Source: an uncultured Oscillospiraceae bacterium
GTDB taxonomy: Bacteria; Bacillota; Clostridia; Oscillospirales; Acutalibacteraceae
NCBI GenBank assembly: GCA_900549055.1
Contig: URNB01000092.1
Span: 1-7,943, forward strand
Length of the DNA: 7,943 bases
Direction: 5' to 3'
The notes below the pieces were generated by a model, which was not told where the DNA came from, did not search any database, and was given only the letters and a program-made list of their open reading frames with translations. The position numbers and the translations under genes are program-made. Below are positions 1 to 5,323 of this stretch, in pieces. Position 1 is the first letter of the stretch. Every line of letters starts with the position of its first letter.

Positions 1-1290
1 CTGCAGCTCGCCGTCGATCGCCAGATCCGGGTTCATTTCCTTTGCGTACTCGGTAAGCTCAGGCTTTAAAAGGTCTGCGGGGCGGCAGGTTATAACCTTA
101 TCGTCACCGATAGCCTTTTTGCGAACCTCTTCGTTTACCTTGCCGGGCAGTCTGCCGTATTCGCCGCGCAGAAGTCCTTTTGATTCCTTGGTAATCATCT
201 TGTAGCGCTCGCCCGAAAGCACATTAAGCACAGCCTGTGTGCCTACTATCTGACTGGTGGGGGTTACAAGCGGGGGATAGCCGAAATCCTCTCTTACCCT
301 CGGTACCTCTGCCAAAACGTCATAGTATTTATCCTCGGCGTTGGCTTGCTTGAGCTGAGACAAAAGGTTTGAAAGCATTCCGCCGGGAACCTGATAAATA
401 AGGGTCTTGGTATCAACATTGAGTACCTTTGGGTCAAGTATACCCTCGGCTTTAAGCTTATCTGCAACCTTGCGGAAATGCGCCGCTATTTCGCTAAGCT
501 TCATAAGGTCAAGCCCGGTATCGCGCGGGGTGCCCTGAAGCGTCGCCACAAGTGCCTCGGTAGAGGGCTGCGAGGTACCGTTTGCAAGGGGAGAAAGCGC
601 GGTATCAACAATATCAACGCCCGCCTGCGCCGCCATAAGGTAGGTCATATCGCCCGTGCCGGTGGTGTTGTGGGTGTGCAGATGAATCGGAGCATTAACA
701 TTTTCCTTGAGTTTTTTAACAAGGGAATATGCATTATAGGGGAGCAGAAGGTTAGCCATATCCTTAATGCAGATAACATCCGCACCCATTTTTTCAAGGG
801 TCTTTGCCATTTCAACAAAGTATTCCTCGTTATGAACGGGGCTTACGGTGTAGCTTATGGCAGCCTCGCATATTCCGCCGTATTTTTTACAGCTCTTCAT
901 TGCCTGTTCCATATTGCGCGTATCGTTGAGCGCGTCGAAAATACGGATGACATCAATGCCGTTTTCGATCGACTTTTTAACGAACATATCAACCACATCG
1001 TCCGCATAGTGCTTGTAGCCGAGCAGGTTCTGCCCGCGCAGAAGCATTTGCAGCTTGGTGTTGGGCATATGCTTTTTAAGGGTGCGAAGCCTCTCCCACG
1101 GGTCCTCGTTCAAAAAGCGCATACACGCGTCAAAAGTAGCGCCGCCCCAGCATTCAAGACTCCAGTATCCCACCGAATCAAGCTGCTCAAGCGCCGGGAG
1201 CATATCCTCAATGCGCATGCGCGTAGCCGCCTGTGACTGGTGCGCGTCGCGAAGAATGGTATCGGTTATATATAATTTCTTTTCTTCCAT
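1..1290 (-). CDS. oadA: Oxaloacetate decarboxylase alpha subunit (carboxyltransferase), 3' end outside window
   Basis: This cytoplasmic carboxyltransferase of the Na+-pumping oxaloacetate decarboxylase moves the carboxyl group of oxaloacetate to biotin and releases pyruvate. The visible 430 residues begin MEEKKLYITD and form the TIM-barrel domain. TILRDAHQS at residues 11-19 holds metal ligand D15, LLRGQN follows near residue 87, IKDMANLLLP carries the active-site lysine K176, and HLHTHNTT (203-210) supplies H205 and H207. As I recall the Vibrio enzyme, these correspond to D17, K178, H207 and H209, a constant shift of two. The ATG start has GGAGGA 7 nt upstream, and the gene begins 15 bp after oadB, last in the operon as far as seen. 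Because the biotin domain is on its own gene, I infer a short form ending soon after the window edge. A pyruvate carboxylase B-type subunit is the main alternative, but the OadB and OadG neighbours argue against it. Confidence 0.93.
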   Translation of the reverse strand, partial: MEEKKLYITDTILRDAHQSQAATRMRIEDMLPALEQLDSVGYWSLECWGGATFDACMRFLNEDPWERLRTLKKHMPNTKLQMLLRGQNLLGYKHYADDVVDMFVKKSIENGIDVIRIFDALNDTRNMEQAMKSCKKYGGICEAAISYTVSPVHNEEYFVEMAKTLEKMGADVICIKDMANLLLPYNAYSLVKKLKENVNAPIHLHTHNTTGTGDMTYLMAAQAGVDIVDTALSPLANGTSQPSTEALVATLQGTPRDTGLDLMKLSEIAAHFRKVADKLKAEGILDPKVLNVDTKTLIYQVPGGMLSNLLSQLKQANAEDKYYDVLAEVPRVREDFGYPPLVTPTSQIVGTQAVLNVLSGERYKMITKESKGLLRGEYGRLPGKVNEEVRKKAIGDDKVITCRPADLLKPELTEYAKEMNPDLAIDGELQ

Positions 1291-1305
1291 TTAAATTTCC
1301 TCCGA

Positions 1306-2514
1306 TTAACCGAAAATCGAAATAAGAACGCCCGCCGCAATGGCAGAGCCTATAACGCCCGCAACATTCGGTCCCATGGCGTGCATGAGCAGGAAGTTGG
1401 CAGGGTTCTCCTTCTGACCGACCGACTGCGAAACGCGCGCCGCCATAGGAACGGCGGAAACGCCGGCAGAGCCGATAAGCGGATTTATCTTGTTCTTCTT
1501 TGTGAACAGGTTCATAAGCTTTGCAAGCAGAACGCCGCCCGCAGTACCGAGTGCGAAAGCCACTATTCCCATGCCGAGTATTTTAATGGTTTCGATATTA
1601 AGGAACGCCTTTGCCGTTGCGCCTACGGAGATTCCGAGGAATATTGTTACGATATTCATAAGCTCGTTTTGCGCGGTCTTGCAAAGACGCTCGCAAACGC
1701 CTGATTCCTTCCAAAGGTTACCGAGCATTAAGCAGCCAACAAGCGGAGTAGCCGAGGGAACAAGCAGAGCCACGAATATTGTTACCGCAATCGGGAAAAT
1801 TATTTTTTCCGTTTTGCTTACTCTGCGCAGCGGCTTCATTACTATAGCGCGCTCCTTCTTTGTGGTGAGCAGCTTCATAATAGGCGGCTGAATAACAGGC
1901 ACCAGCGCCATATACGAATAAGCGGCGACCGCTATCGGGCCTAAAAGGTTCGGGTAAAGCTTTGAGGTGGTGTAAATGGCGGTAGGACCGTCAGCACCGC
2001 CGATAATGCCTATCGAAGCGGCAGCCTCCGCCGGGAAGGCAAGCGCTAAGCAGCCGATAAATGTAACGAATATACCAACCTGCGCGGCAGCGCCCAAAAG
2101 CAGCGATTTCGGGCTTGCGATAAGTGGCTCAAAGTCGGTCATTGCGCCTATACCTATAAATATAAGGCAGGGGTAAATGCAGGTCTTAACACCGATATAA
2201 AGAAAATCGAGCAAGCCGCCGTTTGACATTATATAACCGTAGCTGTGGTAAAATTCGGAGCTTTCATCCATAAACTGCGTCCAAAGCTCGGTGTGGTACA
2301 TGGCATTGTCCGCACCGGTAAACGCGGTAAGGTTTGTAAGCAGCATGCCGAAGGCTATGCCTACGAGCAGCAGCGGCTCAAATTGCTTTTTAATGCCGAG
2401 GTACAAAAGGAACAGAGAAATAAGGATCATCGCAAGCGAAGTCCAGTTCTCCTTCAAATTGCCGAACAGCATATAAAAGCCTGTTGTTTTGGCAAAATCA
2501 ATTATTCTATCCAT
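1306..2514 (-). CDS. oadB: Na+-translocating decarboxylase beta subunit
   Basis: This integral membrane subunit decarboxylates carboxybiotin and couples the reaction to Na+ export. It is 402 residues long and almost entirely hydrophobic helices. FEPLLLVGIAFGMLLTN (45-61) and the re-entrant motif GGADGPT (172-178, with D175) are family signatures. Near the C-terminus N344, G348, S353 and R360 fall in the same spacing as N373, G377, S382 and R389 of Klebsiella OadB as I recall it, so the Na+ and proton path looks intact. The ATG start is preceded by GGGAG 9 nt away. It lies 19 bp after the biotin carrier and 15 bp before oadA. The homologous subunits of methylmalonyl-CoA and glutaconyl-CoA decarboxylases look the same, so substrate identity rests on the oadA-type alpha subunit next door rather than on this protein. 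Confidence 0.95.
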   Translation of the reverse strand: MDRIIDFAKTTGFYMLFGNLKENWTSLAMILISLFLLYLGIKKQFEPLLLVGIAFGMLLTNLTAFTGADNAMYHTELWTQFMDESSEFYHSYGYIMSNGGLLDFLYIGVKTCIYPCLIFIGIGAMTDFEPLIASPKSLLLGAAAQVGIFVTFIGCLALAFPAEAAASIGIIGGADGPTAIYTTSKLYPNLLGPIAVAAYSYMALVPVIQPPIMKLLTTKKERAIVMKPLRRVSKTEKIIFPIAVTIFVALLVPSATPLVGCLMLGNLWKESGVCERLCKTAQNELMNIVTIFLGISVGATAKAFLNIETIKILGMGIVAFALGTAGGVLLAKLMNLFTKKNKINPLIGSAGVSAVPMAARVSQSVGQKENPANFLLMHAMGPNVAGVIGSAIAAGVLISIFG

Positions 2515-2533
2515 ATGTCAATTCTCCCAACCG

Positions 2534-2920
2534 TTAACCGATAACGCAGAGAACAGCGCCGGTTTCAACCGATGCGCCCTTTGTAACATTAACCGAAAGA
2601 ATTGTTCCGTCGCAGGGGGACATGATCTCGTTTTCCATCTTCATAGCTTCAAGAATCATAAGCACGTCACCCTTTTTAACAGCGGCGCCGTTTGCAACAT
2701 TCACGGCTAAAATATTGCCGGGCATCGGGCTTGAAACAGTTTCCTTACCACCCGAAACAGGGGCTGCGGGAGCAGCGGCGGGAGTAGCGGCGGGAGTGGG
2801 TGCAGGTGCTGCGGCGGGAGCAGCAGCCGGAGCGGGGGAGGCTTTTACCTCGGAGGCGTCAACAGCCTCAAGAGTTACTTCGTATGCGGTACCGTTTACG
2901 GTTACATTGTATTTTTTCAT
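2534..2920 (-). CDS. Biotin carboxyl carrier subunit of the decarboxylase
   Basis: This is a free-standing biotin carrier of 128 residues that shuttles the carboxyl group between the alpha subunit and the membrane beta subunit. Residues 1-26 form a short N-terminal segment (MKKYNVTVNG...). Residues 27-57 are a flexible Ala/Pro linker. Residues 60-128 are a biotinyl domain with EAMKMENEI, where K94 is the biotinylated lysine. I place the start at the ATG at 2920, which has AAAGGTG 6 nt upstream and gives a normal family N-terminus. The frame is open further back to 3019, but that extension runs through the end of oadG and looks like read-through. The layout resembles the gamma subunits of glutaconyl-CoA and methylmalonyl-CoA decarboxylases (GcdC, MmdC). 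Here it replaces the biotin domain usually fused to the C-terminus of OadA. Confidence 0.94.
   Translation of the reverse strand: MKKYNVTVNGTAYEVTLEAVDASEVKASPAPAAAPAAAPAPTPAATPAAAPAAPVSGGKETVSSPMPGNILAVNVANGAAVKKGDVLMILEAMKMENEIMSPCDGTILSVNVTKGASVETGAVLCVIG
2764..2835 (-). repeat. Six imperfect 12-bp repeats encoding the Ala/Pro linker
   Basis: On the plus strand the units read ctgcgggagcag, cggcgggagtag, cggcgggagtgg, gtgcaggtgctg, cggcgggagcag and cagccggagcgg, end to end. Each encodes an Ala/Pro tetrapeptide on the minus strand. Units two, three and five differ at only one or two bases, so slippage could lengthen or shorten the swinging arm of the biotin carrier in frame. The function as a flexible linker is inferred from composition and from its place before the biotinyl domain. 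Confidence 0.75.
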
Positions 2921-2936
2921 TTTTAACACCTTTTTC

Positions 2937-3218
2937 TTAAATTTTTTTGAAGGACAAAATTCTGATTGCGGAAATATCGGTTCCCATTTCCTCCGCAAGG
3001 GCGGCAGATACCGCCGCAATAATTTCCTGACGGTTTTCTATCGGTGCGGGTGCGGGAGCAACTGCAGGAGCAGAGACCGCTGCGGTCTCCTCCTTTTTAC
3101 CGGACGACATACATATGGCACCTATAATATAACAGAGAATGATTATGGAAATCAATCCTACGAAAACAACGCCGAGACCCATGCCGACCACATACAGATT
3201 ATCTACAACATTTGACAA
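2937..3218 (-). CDS. oadG: Oxaloacetate decarboxylase gamma subunit (OadG family), TTG start
   Basis: This is the small membrane subunit that anchors and assembles the decarboxylase complex. It is 93 residues long, with one transmembrane helix at about residues 8-36 (VVGMGLGVVFVGLISIIILC...), a charged and Ala/Pro-rich stretch at 42-61 (APAVAPAPAP) and a short amphipathic C-terminus. This is the normal OadG plan and length. It is the first gene of the operon, 16 bp before the biotin carrier. The start is a TTG at 3216-3218, chosen because GGAGGAGGTG lies 7 nt upstream and no in-frame ATG occurs until residue 13, inside the membrane helix. OadG proteins vary a lot in sequence, so the call rests on topology and operon position as much as on residues. 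I see no zinc-binding histidine cluster at the C-terminus like that of enterobacterial OadG. Confidence 0.88.
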   Translation of the reverse strand: MSNVVDNLYVVGMGLGVVFVGLISIIILCYIIGAICMSSGKKEETAAVSAPAVAPAPAPIENRQEIIAAVSAALAEEMGTDISAIRILSFKKI

Positions 3219-3225
3219 AACAAAG

Positions 3226-3235
3226 CACCTCCTCC
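3226..3235 (-). promoter_or_regulatory. Strong ribosome binding site fixing the TTG start of oadG
   Basis: The minus strand reads GGAGGAGGTG, an almost complete match to the anti-Shine-Dalgarno sequence, 7 nt before the TTG codon. It is the strongest such site in the window and justifies the non-ATG start. Confidence 0.8.
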
Positions 3236-3263
3236 AAGGGTAAAAAGTAGTTTTTAAAATTGA

Positions 3264-3281
3264 TTGTTATAAAAATAACAA
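3264..3281. promoter_or_regulatory. Candidate Rex operator of the oad operon
   Basis: The sequence TTGTTATAAAAATAACAA is a perfect palindrome with 7-bp arms and a 4-bp centre. It matches 12 of the 14 defined positions of the Rex consensus of Firmicutes, TTGTTAANNNNTTAACAA; the two differences are the symmetric inner bases. Rex is the repressor that leaves DNA when the NADH/NAD+ ratio rises. The palindrome lies just downstream of both candidate promoters and 45 bp before the oadG start, where a bound repressor would block transcription. The match and the position are seen in the sequence; Rex control is inferred. Confidence 0.6.
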
Positions 3282-3291
3282 ATTTAGCCCA

Positions 3292-3329
3292 ATTACACTA
3301 ATTATATATAATCAGTCAAGCGATTACAA
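3292..3329 (-). promoter_or_regulatory. Overlapping sigma-A-type promoters for the oad operon
   Basis: Two readings fit on the minus strand. The first has TTGACT (3314-3319), a 16-bp spacer and TGTAAT (3292-3297). The second has TTGTAA (3324-3329), a 17-bp spacer and TATAAT (3301-3306). Either would start transcription at about 3285-3295, leaving a leader of roughly 70 nt that includes the palindrome at 3264-3281. They overlap, so probably only one is the main promoter. Confidence 0.55.
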
Positions 3330-3370
3330 TACATATAGAATAAAATTATTTTTTTATTAACTTCATTTTA

Positions 3371-3392
3371 AAAATCTTAATAAAATCTTAAT
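3371..3392. repeat. Perfect tandem 11-bp repeat in the divergent control region
   Basis: AAAATCTTAAT occurs twice with no gap. An 11-bp period puts both copies on the same face of the helix, as is typical of sites for OmpR/PhoB-type response regulators. Two further TTAA words at 3357 and 3368 are also 11 bp apart. It lies about 80 bp before the cotJA start and about 40 bp upstream of the oad promoters, so it could serve either operon. No specific regulator is recognised, and chance in AT-rich DNA remains possible. Confidence 0.4.
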
Positions 3393-3474
3393 GCGAGTCG
3401 TTGTAACAATCGATAGCCGCGGCAAATAAAATGTTATAGGACAAAATCCTAATTCAAAAAAGGAGAATACCGAA

Positions 3475-3708
3475 ATGGAGAAACAATTCAATACGGCGGA
3501 TTTTTACGAAAAATGCGGCTGTATGAGCGCGTCTCAAAGAGCCGTTCGGAGAGACAGTGTGAATACCGACTGCGCCGATTCGCTTACCATGGTTTTTATC
3601 AATATGCAGCCGTCGGGCGGCGAGGTTTATCCGCTTGAAAAGGCATTCTGCGCGGGAACGCTTTTTCCCGAGCTTGATAAGCCGTTTTTGGGAGGTATGC
3701 GCAAATGA
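3475..3708 (+). CDS. cotJA: Spore coat-associated protein CotJA
   Basis: This is a small protein (77 residues) of the CotJ spore-coat group. In Bacillus subtilis cotJA belongs to the sigma-E-dependent cotJABC operon, made in the mother cell, and is needed for CotJC to enter the coat. The recognisable part is residues 52-71 (YPLEKAFCAGTLFPELDKPF), which matches the family core of a Leu-Glu-x-Ala-Phe run followed by GTLFPEL. The N-terminal half is less conserved and carries Cys at 14, 16 and 33; a fourth Cys is at 59. The ATG start has AAGGAG 9 nt upstream. Its stop overlaps the cotJB start as ATGA, implying coupled translation. I could not find a convincing sigma-E promoter before it. Confidence 0.88.
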   Translation: MEKQFNTADFYEKCGCMSASQRAVRRDSVNTDCADSLTMVFINMQPSGGEVYPLEKAFCAGTLFPELDKPFLGGMRK

Positions 3709-3971
3709 ATGAAAAAATGAAATTAAGGCGCAGGCTTTATGAGCTGGATTTCGCGATATACGAGCTGACCCTTTTTCTCGATTCGCACCCCGAAAGCGAA
3801 AAAGCGCTTGAGCTTATGCGCGAGTATCGTGAAAAACGCGCCGCCATTGCGGACGAATACCGTGAAAAGTTCGGTGACCTTATAATAACGGCGAACGACG
3901 CACCGACAGAGGGTAGCTGGAAATGGATAGACGGCCCATGGCCGTGGGATAACGACTTTACGGAGGGCTGA
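3705..3971 (+). CDS. cotJB: Spore coat protein CotJB
   Basis: This is an 88-residue protein of the CotJB family, with unknown biochemical activity and expected in the inner spore coat. It begins with a charged helical region containing YELDFAIYELTLFLDSHP (12-29), followed by a helix rich in Glu and Arg (30-56). It ends with the family signature WKWIDGPWPW (72-81). Length and motif order are normal for the family. The start is set by GGGAGGT 8 nt upstream, inside cotJA, and by the 4-bp overlap with that gene. The site for cotJC lies in its last codons, so the three genes are translated as a block. Confidence 0.9.
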   Translation: MNEKMKLRRRLYELDFAIYELTLFLDSHPESEKALELMREYREKRAAIADEYREKFGDLIITANDAPTEGSWKWIDGPWPWDNDFTEG

Positions 3972-3976
3972 AATTT

Positions 3977-4519
3977 ATGTGGAGCTATGAGAAAAAACTG
4001 CAATATCCCGTTAATATAAAAAATCCGAACCCGAAGTACGCACAGATTATACTTGAACAGTACGGCGGACCCGACGGCGAAGCGTCGGCGGCTTTAAGGT
4101 ATTTGACGCAGCGCTACGGTCAGCCCTATAATGAGGTTAAGGGTATGCTTACCGATATTGGAACCGAGGAACTGGCGCACATGGAAATGATATGCGCCAT
4201 GGTGCATCAGCTGACAAGAAACCTCACGCCGGAGGAAATCAATGCGAGCGGCTTTGCACCGTATTTTGTAAGTCATACAAACGGTGTGTATCAGGCGGCG
4301 GCAAACGGTGTGCCGTGGACGGCGACATATTATCAGTCGAAGGGCGATGTTATAACCGATCTGCACGAGGATCTGGCGGCAGAGCAAAAAGCGCGCGTGA
4401 CATATGATAATCTGTTGAGGCTCATAGACGATCCGGATATAACAGATCCGCTGAAATTCTTACGCGAACGCGAGGTGGTGCATTACCAGCGATTCGGCGA
4501 GGCGCTGCAATCAACATAG
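3977..4519 (+). CDS. cotJC: Spore coat manganese catalase-like protein CotJC
   Basis: CotJC belongs to the manganese catalase family, a ferritin-like four-helix bundle holding two Mn ions that breaks down hydrogen peroxide. In spores it sits in the coat. The 180 residues are close to the usual CotJC length of about 190. The expected ligands are present in order: E35 in GGPDGEASA, E65 and H68 in EELAHME, E136 in DLAAEQKAR, and E166 with H169 in REVVHYQRF. These match the spacing of the first-helix pair in classical enzymes (E35, E66, H69). The protein lacks the long C-terminal tail of soluble manganese catalases, as is normal for CotJC. The ATG start has GGAGGG 9 nt upstream within cotJB. It ends at TAG, only 5 bp from the stop of a convergent gene, and no ordinary terminator follows it directly. 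Confidence 0.95.
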   Translation: MWSYEKKLQYPVNIKNPNPKYAQIILEQYGGPDGEASAALRYLTQRYGQPYNEVKGMLTDIGTEELAHMEMICAMVHQLTRNLTPEEINASGFAPYFVSHTNGVYQAAANGVPWTATYYQSKGDVITDLHEDLAAEQKARVTYDNLLRLIDDPDITDPLKFLREREVVHYQRFGEALQST

Positions 4520-4524
4520 AATGA

Positions 4525-5262
4525 TTAAAACGGAGCAACTGACAAACCGCTTGAAAATAATTCATTATACACAATTTTAGTTATTAGCATTTGTTTTGAA
4601 ACAATATGATTTTTAATAAAAGAAGCATCAGCAAGCATAGAATCAAGCCTACTGATGCTTCTTTGAACTGTTAAATTCAACTCACGCTTCTTCGGTGCTA
4701 ACCAATTTTTAATTTTTTCAATGTATATTGAGTAGTCACGATGAGTTGAAATTGTGTCGATTATTTTAGACAATGTAATATTTTCATCGACTTCAATAGA
4801 TTTGAGGATATCATTTATCCAACCATGTGAATCTTTGGGGTTTGTAATTGTTTTTGCTATTTCTGTAATTTCATTTTCATTATCCAGTTCTATTAATAAA
4901 TCGTGTAAATATTTTTCCGGCGCTGTGTTTTCCGGTAGTGTGAATTGTGTAATCAATGAAAGTGCCTTTTCAATTTTGTTATTGTGATCGCTTTCAGTTC
5001 CGGACAGCTTTAGGTTTAACTGATTTCTTTTTTGGTCATCTGTAATATATTTATCGCCATCTGTGACTATTAATATATTATTGCACGGAGCATCATTAAT
5101 TACCAGTGATGCAGCAATAGTAAATGCACTCTCAATTGCTCCGAATTCAGTTATGCGGACATATTTTGAAATGTGCATTGATGAAGTAATATGATTGATG
5201 ATAACTTTAGCAAGATCATGATATTGTAAAACAATTTGTGCATAGTTGAATTTTAAAATCAT
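4525..5262 (-). pseudogene. Probable remnant of an OLD-like AAA ATPase: TOPRIM nuclease half only
   Basis: The 245-residue frame resembles the C-terminal part of AAA ATPases that carry a TOPRIM nuclease domain (OLD-like overcoming-lysogenization-defect proteins), a group often linked to phage defence. RITEFGAIESAFTIAASL (36-53) followed by ILIVTDGDKY (63-72, with acidic D68 and D70) is the TOPRIM-type strand pattern. The segment around 87-125 (SGTESDH, LSLITQFTLPE, KYLHDLL) also feels like these proteins. No Walker A, Walker B or ABC signature is present, so the ATPase half, usually several hundred residues, is absent. An in-frame TGA lies five codons before the ATG, and I see no Shine-Dalgarno sequence. 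The DNA is very AT-rich (34 G+C of 120 at 4801-4920, counted by hand) compared with cotJC (32 of 60 at 4021-4080). It could instead be a working stand-alone TOPRIM protein. Family assignment is from memory of the motif pattern. Confidence 0.6.
4619..4664. repeat. 13-bp perfect inverted repeat inside the TOPRIM remnant
   Basis: The arms aaagaagcatcag (4619-4631) and ctgatgcttcttt (4652-4664) are perfectly complementary around a 20-nt loop. On the minus strand the second arm runs into TTTTATTAAAA, which is terminator-like. On the plus strand the hairpin lies 100 nt after the cotJC stop but has only a short T run. It could end cotJ transcription from inside the convergent gene, but this is inference. 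Confidence 0.5.
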
Positions 5263-5280
5263 ATGATGAATGTATCAAAT

Positions 5281-5323
5281 AAAAAAAGAAAAACAGTCAT
5301 AAAGTTGTTCGCCCAGTTTTATG
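5281..5323 (-). terminator. Weak candidate terminator after hsdR
   Basis: The minus strand has CATAAA and TTTATG as a 6-bp stem around the hsdR stop codon, followed by a long U-rich run (ACTGTTTTTCTTTTTTT). The stem is short and AT-rich, so termination may be partial. The 56 bp between hsdR and the next gene hold nothing else that I recognise. Confidence 0.3.

Noticed and set aside
478..1236. Plus-strand open frame of 252 codons
   Set aside because: It is antisense to oadA, whose minus-strand frame carries all family motifs. The plus-strand product is basic and low in recognisable features and has no ribosome binding site.
2921..3019. Longer start for the biotin carrier at 3019
   Set aside because: The extra 33 residues are read out of frame through the end of oadG, are not typical of the family, and the ATG at 2920 has its own ribosome binding site.
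2622..3215. Plus-strand open frame of 197 codons rich in Ala and Gly
   Set aside because: It is opposite the biotin carrier and oadG. Its composition is simply the complement of the Ala/Pro linker repeats.
3332..3341. CATATAGAAT as a sigma-E -10 box for cotJA
   Set aside because: It resembles CATACAAT, but no -35 element lies at the right distance and it is over 130 bp from the gene. A second weak candidate at 3422-3447 has too short a spacer. A sigma-E promoter is expected from the family but was not found.
3401..3409. TTGTAACAA as a second Rex half-palindrome
   Set aside because: It has a single-base centre instead of the four-base spacer of Rex sites, so the geometry is wrong.
3437..3451. 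Small hairpin TAGGA-caaaa-TCCTA before cotJA
   Set aside because: The stem has only 5 bp and no T run or known regulatory motif; it is too small to call as a riboswitch or attenuator.
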